A stretch of 64,000 nucleotides of DNA from Planctomycetaceae bacterium (GCA_005798335.1 SYJV01000533.1:18745-82744), one strand, 5' to 3'. Positions 35,687 to 44,874 are shown, numbered from the stretch's first letter. The notes: a model not told the origin generated them from the letters alone. Made by a program: numbers and translations.

Positions 35687-36490
35687 ATGTTGCGTTTATC
35701 CGTTAGCGAGTTGTCAACCTTTCGCTGGACGTTTGAAGAAGACGTCTTGCATTACAAAGCGGCTGGTTTTCAAGCGGTCGGAGTATGGCGAGCCAAATTG
35801 GCAGACTATGGCGAGGAGAAGGGAATTGAATTGCTGCGCGAGCATGGAATGTCGGTTTCATCTCTGCAGTGGATTGGTGGCTTTACCGGGCATGACGGCC
35901 GCAGTTTTCGGGACAGCCTGCACGACGGCTTGGATGCTATCCAGTTGGCAGCGGATTTGCGAGCGCACACTGTGGTTGTGCTTGCCGGCGGACGTTGCGG
36001 ACACACCAAGAGCCATGCGCACCGATTGTTGATTACCGCCCTTGAGGAACTCACCGAGGCCGCTGAGGCCGTTGGCATCCAACTCGCCTTGGAACCGATT
36101 CACGTTGGCTGCGCGTACGATTGGAGCTTCGTTACCGATATCCCACAGTGCTTGGATATTATCGCTCGTATCGGCCGCAAAAACTTGGGCTTGGTGTTCG
36201 ACTGCTACCACTTGGCGCAAGATCAGTCCGTCATGGCCTGGTTGGAGTCGATCGTTCCGCACGTTCGTCTAGTTCAACTGGCTGACGCGAAACATGCTCC
36301 CATGGGAGAGCAAAATCGCTGCCTCCTCGGGCATGGCCGTGTTCCGCTACAGCATATTCTCGCTACCTTCCATGCCGGCGGATACGATGGTTTTTATGAA
36401 CTGGAAATGTTGGGTGAAGAAGTCGAGCACCTGGGGTACGAGCAGATCCTCGGCGAATCTCGAAAAGCAGCAATGCAGTGGATTGCGTAG
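35687..36490 (+). CDS. Sugar phosphate isomerase/epimerase-like TIM barrel (xylose isomerase-like family)
   Basis: 267 residues. The AP_endonuc_2-type barrel shows LALEPIHVG (metal Glu), VFDCYHLAQD (Asp/His), VQLADAKHAP (Asp) and GHGRVPLQHIL, and a C-terminal FYELEM strand with Glu. These supply the divalent-metal site for keto-aldose isomerisation or epimerisation. Substrate cannot be told. No operon partner; a tRNA gene follows. Confidence 0.82.
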   Translation: MLRLSVSELSTFRWTFEEDVLHYKAAGFQAVGVWRAKLADYGEEKGIELLREHGMSVSSLQWIGGFTGHDGRSFRDSLHDGLDAIQLAADLRAHTVVVLAGGRCGHTKSHAHRLLITALEELTEAAEAVGIQLALEPIHVGCAYDWSFVTDIPQCLDIIARIGRKNLGLVFDCYHLAQDQSVMAWLESIVPHVRLVQLADAKHAPMGEQNRCLLGHGRVPLQHILATFHAGGYDGFYELEMLGEEVEHLGYEQILGESRKAAMQWIA

Positions 36491-36705
36491 TTGACATCGC
36501 TGGCGCTGCGTCAGATGAACGATTGGAGTTTTCTCTTAAAGCAAATTCTGTCGTCACAACTTTAATTGCCGCATATGGGGACTTCCCATGCGCGCGGCTA
36601 TTGAGCAATAATTGAGCAGAGCGGCGTTTTGCTTGACTCTCTTGCGAGAATAGTACGACGGCGAACGGTTAGCGTGCGACTATCATCGAACTATGCAATC
36701 AAAGT

Positions 36706-36778
36706 GCGGGTGTAACTCAGTTGGCAGAGTGACAGCTTCCCAAGCTGTATGTCGAGGGTTCGAACCCCTTCACCCGCT
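36706..36778 (+). tRNA. tRNA-Gly (anticodon CCC)
   Basis: The acceptor stem GCGGGTG pairs with CACCCGC. The anticodon stem ACAGC/GCTGT encloses the loop TTCCCAA, so the anticodon is CCC. The T-arm is GAGGG-TTCGAAC-CCCTT with one G-T pair. The discriminator base is T. No CCA is encoded. Confidence 0.95.
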
Positions 36779-37180
36779 CTTCTTACCTCGTTTGCACGCT
36801 TGGTGACTGGGCAATGTGCATCTGCGAGTAGGATTAGCTTATTACTCACGAGTAAAATCTCCGGCCAAGAATCCAGTTGCGTTCACAAAAAGATATAGGG
36901 AAGACCTCGCGACCCAACCCAATTACTCACCCCAACTCAATCACTCACATTGATCGCGAATATCTGTTCGCTGGATTATCCCAGAGTTGAAGCGGTGGTT
37001 GCTTTTTTCCGTGTTTGTTCTGTGTACTTCTGTGGCCGCAGCAATACTGTTTAGCATTCGCAACAATCGGCCATTGAAGAAACACGTGCACCACACGGAA
37101 GGTCTTGATGGCAATGCCGCAACGCGAACTAACGGGAAACCCAGAAACTAAGCCGTCCATAGTTTAGTTTAGACGGTGCA
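36779..37180. other. Gap after tRNA-Gly without recognisable gene
   Basis: About 400 bp. Near 37000-37036 there is a short degenerate repetition of TTCTGTG/CCGTGTTTG type. A 71-codon open frame on the minus strand lacks any family features. No terminator or RNA gene seen. Confidence 0.4.
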
Positions 37181-37504
37181 TTAGTCTTCCTCAACCGCTT
37201 GTTTAATCTTGTCTACGAGATTGGCACGAGTTAGCGATGTTTCTTGGATGCGCTGTACGTCGATACCCAAGTAACTTCCTAAGCGCAACGCCAGATCGAT
37301 GTCTCGAATGCCATGATACTGATTTACCACACGATGTTCAAAGTAAATGGTCTGAGCGTCGAAATCAAAACCTGATTCAAAACAATCGACCATTTCCTCT
37401 ATCCAATTGTTGGGAACTCCACGAGCCCGACAATGTTCGATTGACCATATGTCGTCGCCTGTACATTCGGACAGCAATGAGAGCGCAACGAGTCGATTGA
37501 ACAT
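37181..37504 (-). CDS. Small conserved-looking hypothetical protein
   Basis: 107 residues, acidic, likely all-alpha and soluble. Segments such as TIYFEHRVVNQYHGIRDIDL look like a folded domain. Family not recognised. It follows the yceH-like gene after 11 nt on the same strand, so the two are probably cotranscribed. Confidence 0.65.
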   Translation of the reverse strand: MFNRLVALSLLSECTGDDIWSIEHCRARGVPNNWIEEMVDCFESGFDFDAQTIYFEHRVVNQYHGIRDIDLALRLGSYLGIDVQRIQETSLTRANLVDKIKQAVEED

Positions 37505-37515
37505 GCTTGGAGCAT

Positions 37516-38313
37516 TTAGCCGGTTACGAGATTCTCGAGCTTCTCCAGGCGATGTGCGAATTCCGCCAGCATTGATCGCAGGCCGGCAACTTCCTCGCGC
37601 AGTGCGACGATTTCCGCGGCTGTTACGCTGGCTCCCATCGTCGAAGGACTTCGAGGTGCGGATGGCGAAGCAAGAGAGTGCGAGGCGCCGAGATCATCGT
37701 CTGCGTCGGTGGGATCTTCTTCGCCAGTGTGGCCAGCAAATTTGCTCTTGAGTGCGATCAGTTCTTCCGCGAGATAAAGGTTGTGGGTGAACAACTGTCC
37801 TCGACCCGGTGGAGTGAGTGGAATCACTAGGTTACGTTCCATCAATTGCTTGATAATTCCCTGCAGCGTTCCCAAGTCCGGGATCGGTTCAAAACGGCTG
37901 GCACGTACTCGCAAATCCCCTGCAGTTTGTTCGCCGCGCAGCAGCAACTCAGTGATGACCGCGGCTTCAGCGCCTTTGACTCCCAGCCAGTTATATCCGT
38001 AATGGCGATACTTTGGCACGCGACCGCTGCCGTGCACTTCTGCTGCCGCGCCGATGCGTCTTAATTCCGCGAGACCATCCTCGACTTGTTCGCTGGACAA
38101 ATTCATCATCGGATGGCGATTGCTCTTTTGATTGGCACCGGTGACCAACGCCGTCAATGTCATCGGATAAGCATCAGGAGTCGTGCGCGCTTTCTCCATC
38201 AAGACCCCCAACAGCCTCCGCAGTTTGCTTGGAACGGGTTTCCAAGACGGCGCAGGTTGAGCCTGCGAGCCGCTGCTGAGGCCAGATTCTTTTTCCGACG
38301 ATGAATCAGGCAT
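37516..38313 (-). CDS. YceH family (DUF480) winged-helix protein
   Basis: 265 residues. After a Ser/Pro-rich leader, LLGVLMEKARTTPDAYPMTL and GANQKSNRHPMM are the hallmark of DUF480, followed by the second winged-helix unit (GLAELRRIGAA, TELLLRGEQTAGDLR). The C-terminal coiled-coil like tail (ALREEVAGLRSMLAEFAHRLEKL) is also typical. The molecular function is not established. Confidence 0.88.
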   Translation of the reverse strand: MPDSSSEKESGLSSGSQAQPAPSWKPVPSKLRRLLGVLMEKARTTPDAYPMTLTALVTGANQKSNRHPMMNLSSEQVEDGLAELRRIGAAAEVHGSGRVPKYRHYGYNWLGVKGAEAAVITELLLRGEQTAGDLRVRASRFEPIPDLGTLQGIIKQLMERNLVIPLTPPGRGQLFTHNLYLAEELIALKSKFAGHTGEEDPTDADDDLGASHSLASPSAPRSPSTMGASVTAAEIVALREEVAGLRSMLAEFAHRLEKLENLVTG

Positions 38314-38386
38314 GATAGGCTGCTCTTATTGAAGGATTGAATTCCGACCTTGGGCAATCGCCGCGCGAACTCAGTTAATTGCCGGC

Positions 38387-39169
38387 TCACTGTTTGATGC
38401 GAAACATCTCTTGGTGCGGCAGCAAACTGCCTCCATCAATGTTCAGCGTTGATCCGTTAATGTAATCGCTGGCGGCGTCACAAAGAAATAACACGCCGCG
38501 AGCAATTTCTTCGGGTTTGGCGAGTCGCCCCCAAGGCAATCCCGCACCGCGCGACATCAGTTCATTCTCGGCAAAGAATTTTCGCTCGCCCGGCGTATCG
38601 GTCCATCCAGGATGAATGATGTTGACGCGAATTCGAAACTGAGCCAATTCGACCGCGGCCGTTCGCGCCATCTGATCGACGGCGGCTTTGCCCATATTGT
38701 ACGCCATCGATCCGGGAATGGCCTTGTTTGCGTGAGGTGAACTGATGCAGACCATAGAGCCGCCAGTCCCTTGGGAAATCATGATTTGGGCAGCGGCGCG
38801 AAACAAATAAAAAGGCCCCCACATGCAAACGTTAATCGTTCGTTCAAAGCCTTCCATTTTGGCCCGATAGAACAATTCGCGATCACTGTAAGCGGCATTC
38901 GACACCGCGATATCTAATCTTCCGAAATGCTCTTTGGCCTTTGCGACTATGGCTTCCACGGCCACTTGTTGCGTCACATCCGCTACAGCGGGAATTGCCT
39001 GACCACCTTCAGCTTGAATCTGCTGGACGGTCGCGTCGGGCGACAGGATATCGTTGACCACGATTTTCGCACCCGCGCGAGCGAGCGCTATCGCACTAGC
39101 AGCTCCGATTCCTCGCGCGGCTCCGGTAACAATGGCTACCTTATTTTCCAATCCTCGCTCAACAGTCAT
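38387..39169 (-). CDS. Short-chain dehydrogenase/reductase
   Basis: 260 residues, classical SDR. TGAARGIG binds NAD(P), the NAAYS strand follows, the catalytic Ser lies in VCISSPH and the Tyr-Lys pair in YNMGK. Resembles glucose-1-dehydrogenase or 3-oxoacyl reductase types; substrate not deducible. Monocistronic by spacing. Confidence 0.9.
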   Translation of the reverse strand: MTVERGLENKVAIVTGAARGIGAASAIALARAGAKIVVNDILSPDATVQQIQAEGGQAIPAVADVTQQVAVEAIVAKAKEHFGRLDIAVSNAAYSDRELFYRAKMEGFERTINVCMWGPFYLFRAAAQIMISQGTGGSMVCISSPHANKAIPGSMAYNMGKAAVDQMARTAAVELAQFRIRVNIIHPGWTDTPGERKFFAENELMSRGAGLPWGRLAKPEEIARGVLFLCDAASDYINGSTLNIDGGSLLPHQEMFRIKQ

Positions 39170-39270
39170 CCAATCGCTTTCCTCACTTTAGATCTTGAAG
39201 TCGTTCGTTATTGCGTAGTTAACTTATCACGACAGCTCGCGAACAGAACTACTCGAATCGAGGACATAGT

Positions 39271-39723
39271 TTAGTGGCGCAGTACTAAATGAATACCCAG
39301 CCACAAGCAAATTGCTCCAACACAGCGCAGCCAATTGATTGGCTGTTGGCGAAATCCTAGCCAACCGAAATGGTCCATGACCAAAGACAATCCTATTTGG
39401 CCAGCCAATACCAATGCGATCCAGCGCGCGGCCCCCAGCTTCGGCGCGACCAACAAGGAAACTGTGACCATGTAGGTTCCGATCAAACCACCGGTCCAGG
39501 CCCACAGTGGCAGCGCGCTCAATTTAGCTAGCGATGGAACTCCGATCCGCATCGTTGCCGCTACCAGCAACAAAGCTAACAAACCGGTCGCAAAGCTGAT
39601 GATCGAAGCTTGCAACGGATGCTCGCATTGTCCCGCCAAAGTTCCATTTACGGCTGGTTGCAATGCCATCACACAGCCAGCCACTAAGGCCAATAGAATT
39701 GGCAACCATGCGAGTTTTTCCAT
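39271..39723 (-). CDS. YdcZ-type (DUF606) DMT transporter
   Basis: 150 residues with about five hydrophobic helices. LPILLALVAGCVMALQPAVN, then ASIISFATGLLAL, WAWTGGLIGTYMVTVSLL, ARWIALVLAGQIGLSLVMDHFGW and VGAICLWLGI match the half-size YdcZ family, which acts as homo- or heterodimers. Substrate unknown. Confidence 0.85.
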   Translation of the reverse strand: MEKLAWLPILLALVAGCVMALQPAVNGTLAGQCEHPLQASIISFATGLLALLLVAATMRIGVPSLAKLSALPLWAWTGGLIGTYMVTVSLLVAPKLGAARWIALVLAGQIGLSLVMDHFGWLGFRQQPINWLRCVGAICLWLGIHLVLRH

Positions 39724-39789
39724 AATCCGTCCCTGAACATCATTGTTGGTGCTGTCTGAGAATTCAAGTCTAAAATCTCAGGCGCGAAT

Positions 39790-40158
39790 CTATCCTAATA
39801 CCGCTCGAAGTTTGTTGTCCGTTTCGACCGAATTGAACTCCAGCTTGCCGAATCCTCGCAACGCGCCTAACTGGACCGCGGCATCTTGGTGGTCGGCATA
39901 ATTGGTAATGAGCATCACAGGAATGGTGCTTAGTTTCTCGTCGGCCTTCAGCAGTTTGATAATCTCGATGCCGTCCGAATAATCGCAATCCAACTTGCGA
40001 TTGATCAGTACCAAATCAAAATTGCCCGCTCGTAATTTGACCAGCGCATCTTCGGCCGCGTCCGCTTGAACTACGTCCGCCGAGAATTTGGCCTGAATCA
40101 GTCGCTTGATCGATGCATGATCGGGTGAACAGTTACCAACATCCAAAACAAATTTCAT
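39790..40158 (-). CDS. Stand-alone receiver domain with Asn at the phosphoacceptor position
   Basis: 122 residues from the Met at 40158. The fold order of CheY-like receivers is clear: DALVKLRAGNFDLVLINRKL, then DCDYSDGIEII, the IPVMLITNYAD strand with Thr, and GALRGFGKLEF with the Lys. The strand that should end in the phosphorylated Asp reads LVLIN, so Asn replaces Asp and the acidic pair at the N-terminus is LDVGNC, also poor. It may work without phosphorylation. An earlier start at 40275 is unlikely. Confidence 0.78.
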   Translation of the reverse strand: MKFVLDVGNCSPDHASIKRLIQAKFSADVVQADAAEDALVKLRAGNFDLVLINRKLDCDYSDGIEIIKLLKADEKLSTIPVMLITNYADHQDAAVQLGALRGFGKLEFNSVETDNKLRAVLG

Positions 40159-40201
40159 CGCGCGCCGACACCTTCGCTGACTAAAAAGATCCTCACTCAA
40201 A

Positions 40202-40423
40202 CTAACGAAGTTGAGTGACGTAACCAACCGGACTTTTATGAATTGAAGGCTGGGACTTCGATTCGGACGAGGCAAATTTTTTCGATTCGGCAGAATGCGA
40301 GGTCGTCAGCGATTCAGAATTCTTACGCTCGTTTGCTGCAAACTGGGAGGTAATCGATGTGGCCATCATCCCACTTAGAAACGAAGCAAGGATTAAAAGT
40401 ACCGCTTTGAATTCGTTTGTCAT
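40202..40423 (-). CDS. Short protein with one N-terminal hydrophobic helix
   Basis: 73 residues: VLLILASFLSGMMATSI could be a signal or anchor, followed by a Ser/Lys-rich polar tail. No family recognised. Located 43 nt upstream of the pseudo-receiver on the same strand. Confidence 0.45.
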   Translation of the reverse strand: MTNEFKAVLLILASFLSGMMATSITSQFAANERKNSESLTTSHSAESKKFASSESKSQPSIHKSPVGYVTQLR

Positions 40424-40482
40424 GTATCTTGAGTTTCGCATAAGAACCAAATTAATAGAAGAGATTCAGGCCGCCGCAGTTG

Positions 40483-40842
40483 CTACTCCAGCCACTCGTC
40501 GGCTGGATCGAATTTGGGTGAAGCGACAATAACTACTCGCATGCGGCCGATAGCGCGATGCCATGTTCCAGGGTGGATGGTGATCGCCATCTCAGGGCGA
40601 ACTGGAACGCGCTGGTCGTTTAATTCCATACAAGCGTCCGACTCGCACTGAAGGATGAAATACGTTTCGGTGATTCGACGATGGTAGTGCCGTTTGGCAT
40701 TCATTTCGATTTGAGTCAAATGCAACGAGTACGGAACGCTGGGCTCTTCCATTAGACCCCTGCGGGCAATGCCGCACGGGCACTCGACTCCCGGCATCAC
40801 GCTGTAATCAGTGATTTCGTAGGCTGCGGTTGCGGTTTCCAT
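40483..40842 (-). CDS. Cupin-fold protein
   Basis: 119 residues from the Met at 40842. A small cupin barrel: metal-binding motif 1 is partly kept in HYHRRITETYFIL (His, His, Glu) and motif 2 in IHPGTWHRA (Pro-Gly, His). Single-domain cupins of this size serve as sugar isomerases, dioxygenases or sensors; no specific function can be given. A 20-bp tandem repeat lies about 85 bp upstream. Confidence 0.75.
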   Translation of the reverse strand: METATAAYEITDYSVMPGVECPCGIARRGLMEEPSVPYSLHLTQIEMNAKRHYHRRITETYFILQCESDACMELNDQRVPVRPEMAITIHPGTWHRAIGRMRVVIVASPKFDPADEWLE

Positions 40843-40926
40843 TGACTCCACGTCCGATGATTCACGGGCTCGCACTGGCAGGTCAGATACTCGTTGTCTA
40901 ACCCGCAACCGTAGTCGAGGATTGTA

Positions 40927-40966
40927 CTGAAGTTCAGCGCAAATCACTGAGGTTCAGCGCAAATCA
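40927..40966. repeat. Two tandem copies of a 20-bp motif upstream of the cupin gene
   Basis: CTGAAGTTCAGCGCAAATCA (from 40927) and CTGAGGTTCAGCGCAAATCA (from 40947) differ by one base. Head-to-tail spacing of 20 bp, about two helical turns, suits a regulator binding array for the divergently placed cupin promoter. Confidence 0.7.
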
Positions 40967-41752
40967 ATGCCAAACTATGGCAATCCTCGCCTGTGGCTGC
41001 GGGTTAAACGAGCTTCAGACCATGCTAGGCTTGCACCAAAGTCGCTGCCAGATCGCCGAGTTGAATAATGTACTCGAAGGGGTACCGATTAGGCAATCGT
41101 TGTCGGTTGAAACATACGTCGGAAGTTACTTTGGCCCTGCGCGACCAAGACGTTGGAAAAATTTTTTTGGCATGGGGGGGCAGGTCTTGAACTAGAAATG
41201 CCACAGCCCTTAAGTGTGGGGCAGAGTTAAGTTGATCGGTGGGTATCGATTAAGTCGGTCGGTAGAGTCAACTCAATCCGCCAGCCTTCCGCGAGCGTAA
41301 AATCCGAGAGAGAGCATTGACGTAAGTCGCTATCCCAAAAATTAGTTGGCGCTGCTCAAGCGATACTTCTGGAGCGACCGATACCATCTTTTGAACCGAG
41401 TCGTCGTGGTGATCGCGACGGTTGTCTGCGACTTGGTTTAGAACAGCCGGATAGCGAAATTTGAGCCCACGGAATGGCTCGTCCGGACGCTGGTAAAGGA
41501 ACAGAATTGAAACCGTTAGGGAGTGCGGAACACCATGATTTTCGCCCCGCAGCGAAAAGCGTGTCACCGTCGTCGGCTCAACGAAGTCGAATAGACCCGC
41601 TCCCGAATGCGGAATCTGTTCGTGGCCGATCAGGCTTGAGGGCGATTTCAGCGGCGGCTTCGTGCGCCGAAACCGGCCTCAACCAATTGCACCCCCAAGA
41701 GAGGCCTGACCTTTCCAGAGTTGTGGTTCATCGTATAGGGAGTTGTGGCTCG
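40967..41752. other. Long gap upstream of the Cys-rich gene
   Basis: Almost 790 bp. On the minus strand (about 41268-41670) a frame without ATG reads like protein in part (GHEQIPHSGAGLFDFVEP, then RPDEPFRGLKFRYPAVLNQ), perhaps a decayed gene, but I cannot name it. Around 41155-41175 there are runs of T and G. I see no RNA gene. The promoter of the Cys-rich gene should be here. Confidence 0.4.
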
Positions 41753-42640
41753 ATGAAATGGAACATACTTGTAGGATCGATGGTACTGGGCGCTAGCCTG
41801 TGTACCCAAACCTTCGCGGGTGGATTGCTGGACCGCATGCTCGGATTGAAGGGTTGCGGATGTGACAGCACCTGCTGCGATACAACGCCGGCCTGTGCCG
41901 CTCCAAGCTGCGGATGCGAATCCGCGTGTGGAAACGGCTGTGCGCCAGCATGCAACAGCGGCTGTGCCGCACCAAGTTGCGGAATTGAGAATGCGTGTGC
42001 TCCGGCTTGCAACACTGGTTGTGCGCCGAGCTGCGGAATTGAGAACGCATGTGCTCCCGCTTGCGGCAGTGGATGCGCTCCGAGCTGTGGAATTCAAAGT
42101 GCCTGTGCGCCGAGCTGCGGAATTGAAACATCCTGCTGCAAGCCACGCCGCAAACCATTGCTCGAACTGGTTCGTGCATTGCATCGGTCGAAATGCAATC
42201 TGCTTGGTTGCAATAGCGGTTGCAATAGCGGTTGCGACACCGGCTGCGATCCTTGCGGATCCGCCTGTGCGCCAACTTGCGCAGCACCAAGCTGTGGTTG
42301 CGAAACCGCCTGTGCACCTGCTTGCAACACTGGTTGCGCTGCTCCGAGCTGTGGCTGCGAAGTTGCTGCTCCTTGCGGTTGCGACACCGGTTGCTGCGGT
42401 CGAAAGGGTGGCCTGCTGGGCAAGATTTTCAAGAAGCGAGGATGCTGTGATACACTGTCCTGCGATTCTTGTGGATGTGCATCAGTAAGCACCGGTTGCA
42501 GCTCCTGTGGCTCGGCTCATGCCGCTGCCCCAGCCGCTCACAGCCACGTAGCTCCTTCGGCACCTGCACCAATAGTCGATCCAAGCGCCTACTTGCAAAA
42601 CAATCGACGCGTCATTCAAGCTACCAGCTACGTTCGCTAA
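41753..42640 (+). CDS. Secreted cysteine-rich repeat protein
   Basis: 295 residues. A signal peptide (MKWNILVGSMVLGASLCTQTFA) is followed by a region in which about every fourth residue is Cys, built of short units such as PSCGIENACAPAC, NTGCAPSCG and CNSGCNSGCDTGCDPCG. The central non-repeat stretch RKPLLELVRALHRSKCNLLG and later GLLGKIFKKRGCCDT separate the arrays. The C-terminus is Ala/Pro/His-rich. Such proteins are common in planctomycetes and could be disulfide-crosslinked envelope components or metal binders; function is not established. GGGAG before the ATG at 41753 fixes the start. A strong terminator follows. Confidence 0.85.
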   Translation: MKWNILVGSMVLGASLCTQTFAGGLLDRMLGLKGCGCDSTCCDTTPACAAPSCGCESACGNGCAPACNSGCAAPSCGIENACAPACNTGCAPSCGIENACAPACGSGCAPSCGIQSACAPSCGIETSCCKPRRKPLLELVRALHRSKCNLLGCNSGCNSGCDTGCDPCGSACAPTCAAPSCGCETACAPACNTGCAAPSCGCEVAAPCGCDTGCCGRKGGLLGKIFKKRGCCDTLSCDSCGCASVSTGCSSCGSAHAAAPAAHSHVAPSAPAPIVDPSAYLQNNRRVIQATSYVR

Positions 42641-42673
42641 TAAGCGAATTTGGTAGCCCTGAGATGCGCAAAT

Positions 42674-42717
42674 GAAAAGCGGCTCGTCAGATTCAGTTCT
42701 GACGAGCCGCTTTTTTC
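42674..42717 (+). terminator. Strong rho-independent terminator after the Cys-rich gene
   Basis: AAAAGCGGCTCGTCAGA (42675-42691) pairs perfectly with the mirror arm ending in GAGCCGCTTTT, loop TTCAGT, followed by a T6 tract. The A-run on the other side makes it potentially bidirectional. Confidence 0.95.
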
Positions 42718-42874
42718 GTTGGGAAACAGGTTGTAAGCTTGGAATATCAAATCTCAATTCGCAAATCTGCACCGGCGTGTACCCTTTGCGAAAGCGGCTC
42801 GAAAGAAATATGATCCATGGAATGCCGCAATTCTGGCGGTAATCTCTCGTTTCCATGGGAAGCATCGACAGCTC

Positions 42875-43381
42875 ATGCATGCACAAGTAGTCCAAAGTTT
42901 AGTCATCCGCATGGCCGATCTTGATCGTCGCGAAGACCAACAGGCGGTACTGGAAATCACGGACCAATATGCTCAGCACGCGATGGGCGGTTCGCAGCCG
43001 TTGAGGCCAGATGTGCGAGCGCGATTGATCGAAGGATTGCGATCGCACCCGATGACGCGAATTTTTCTGGCTTGGCAGGGTGATACGGCCGTTGGCATCG
43101 CCACCTGCTTTGTTGGATTCTCTTCCTTCGCAGCCAAACCGCTGATCAACATACACGATTTGGCCGTGGTATCGGATCGTCAAGGCCAAGGAATCGGACG
43201 ACGGTTGATCGAATCGGTGGTCGAGTATGCACAGTCGCTCGACTGTAGCTCCGTGACACTCGAGGTTCGCATGGATAACTCGCCTGCCCGCAAGCTGTAC
43301 GATCGCATGGGTTTTCAACAGGTCGGTGATGTGGTCACTCAAGAGGCGATGCTGTTTGGCAAACTGAAACTCTCGAATTGA
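42875..43381 (+). CDS. GNAT family N-acetyltransferase
   Basis: 168 residues. The acetyl-CoA loop VVSDRQGQGIGRRLI (R-x-x-G-x-G/A) is intact, preceded by INIHDLAV on beta4 and followed by VTLEVRMDNSPARKLYDRMGF. Acceptor unknown. A later Met (42911) would cut the first strand VIRMADLDR, so the earlier start is preferred. Followed 27 nt later by the methyltransferase gene; with an acetyltransferase next to an rRNA methylase, modification of ribosomal components is possible but unproven. Confidence 0.88.
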   Translation: MHAQVVQSLVIRMADLDRREDQQAVLEITDQYAQHAMGGSQPLRPDVRARLIEGLRSHPMTRIFLAWQGDTAVGIATCFVGFSSFAAKPLINIHDLAVVSDRQGQGIGRRLIESVVEYAQSLDCSSVTLEVRMDNSPARKLYDRMGFQQVGDVVTQEAMLFGKLKLSN

Positions 43382-43408
43382 GTTTACTATCGTTGGGAGC
43401 GTTGTCTT

Positions 43409-44788
43409 TTGAACAGACCGGACATTGATTGGCAAGCTGTACTCGGGCCACTGTTCGGTACAGATATCATTCCCAGTCATGAAATCCAAGAGTTGGAAAA
43501 CGCTACCAGGACTCACGTGCGGCGAGCGCTGCGCATGCGTTCCAATGATGCTCCTCACCATCTGCCGTTTGCAACCGAGGCGGTTCCATGGTACGAACCT
43601 GGCAGGTTCTTGGTCGATTCAACTGTTCGACCGGGTGCGTTTCTTCAGTACGCTTCGGGCGGTTACTACATTCAGGACGCAGGCTCCATGCTGGCACTGG
43701 CTCTCTGCGACGCGCGGCCGGGGCAATTGATCTGCGACGTTTGCGCCGCACCAGGCGGCAAGTCCACGGGCTTGCTCGATCGACTTGGCGGCGCTGGTCT
43801 CGTGTTGGCCAACGAAGTCATTCATTCGCGCGTGGGTATTTTGGAGTTAGCTTTGGCGCGCAGCGGGTTCGATAACTACTTGATTCACAGCTTAGAAACC
43901 GAATCGCTGGCCCGCGTCTGCGGCGATGTGTTCGATTGTGTGCTGGTCGACGCTCCTTGCACTGGCCAATCTATGATCGGCAAGGGCAAGCAGTCGCTGT
44001 CGGCTTTTAGCGCGCGACAGATCGAACACAGCGCCGCGCGACAACAACGTATTGTTCGCAATGCAGCAGCGCTGGTTCGCCTCGGTGGCCGATTGGTATA
44101 TTCCACATGTACTTTTGCCCACGCCGAAAACGAGGGCATCCTCCAATGGTTGTGCGAATTATCAAACGACTGGCAGCCGATAATCGAACCGAAGCTGAAC
44201 CATTGGGCGAGCTACCTGCCGGGCACCTATCGACTTTGGCCTCATCGCGATCAATGCGCTGGGGCATTTGCAGCAGCCTACCGCCGCATTGGCAACCACG
44301 ACGTTCTGCTCGATGATCAAGCTGTGGCGGGCCGTCGGCACGTTCCATTCGACGCGCGCAAAAAAGCCAACTGGGTGGAAGCTGACTTTCCCGCTGCAGA
44401 TTATTGGTCCGAGCGAGTTGCTGGACAGTGGTTTCGACGTGGCGATCAGATCCACCGATTCCAACAGGCGACTCCGCACGACTGGATTGAATTGGCTGTC
44501 GCTGGTGTCGAAGTTGCGAAAATTCAATCGCGGGATACTGTCCCGAGCTTTCCGTCCGCAGTCGCCGGGGCCAATTTTCTCAGCGGTGTACATTTTTGCG
44601 AACTCGACGATCACGATGCGAGTCGATTCATGGCGGGAGAAAGCCTGATGAGCGGGGAGCTGGCCGATGGTTGGACCGTGGCCTGCTGGCGATCGCACCC
44701 GCTTGCCTGGACAAAATTCGTGTGCGGCACCCTTAAGAATCACCTTCCCAAGCCACTGCGCCAACCGGGCTTGCGTGCAAGTATGTGA
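43409..44788 (+). CDS. RsmB/RsmF/NSUN-type RNA (cytosine-C5)-methyltransferase
   Basis: 459 residues. The SAM site VCAAPGGKSTGL, motif IV VDAPCTGQSM with one catalytic Cys and motif VI YSTCTFAHAENE with the other Cys are intact. The C-terminal extension of about 150 residues resembles the RsmF side (PUA-like tail). Probably methylates a 16S rRNA or tRNA cytosine. The start codon is TTG at 43409. Confidence 0.9.
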   Translation: MNRPDIDWQAVLGPLFGTDIIPSHEIQELENATRTHVRRALRMRSNDAPHHLPFATEAVPWYEPGRFLVDSTVRPGAFLQYASGGYYIQDAGSMLALALCDARPGQLICDVCAAPGGKSTGLLDRLGGAGLVLANEVIHSRVGILELALARSGFDNYLIHSLETESLARVCGDVFDCVLVDAPCTGQSMIGKGKQSLSAFSARQIEHSAARQQRIVRNAAALVRLGGRLVYSTCTFAHAENEGILQWLCELSNDWQPIIEPKLNHWASYLPGTYRLWPHRDQCAGAFAAAYRRIGNHDVLLDDQAVAGRRHVPFDARKKANWVEADFPAADYWSERVAGQWFRRGDQIHRFQQATPHDWIELAVAGVEVAKIQSRDTVPSFPSAVAGANFLSGVHFCELDDHDASRFMAGESLMSGELADGWTVACWRSHPLAWTKFVCGTLKNHLPKPLRQPGLRASM

Positions 44789-44874
44789 ATGGTGCTACCC
44801 ACACTCAGCCAGTGTTTGTAGACTACATCACCATGCAAGTGTATTAACCATTTGATCAAGCCAAAGATTGACCC

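Noticed and set aside
36945..37160. 71-codon minus-strand frame after tRNA-Gly
   Set aside because: No recognisable motif or ribosome-binding site, and it includes a short degenerate DNA repeat.
41474..41752. N-terminal extension of the Cys-rich gene
   Set aside because: The signal peptide and ribosome-binding site point to 41753; the upstream part has no family features.
41793..42317. A His/Arg-rich minus-strand protein
   Set aside because: It is the complement of the Cys codons (TGC/GCA) in the secreted protein gene.
41862..42492. Long Arg/Ala-rich and Cys/Ser-rich frames opposite to or shifted from the Cys-rich gene
   Set aside because: They mirror the repetitive codons of the real gene in other frames.
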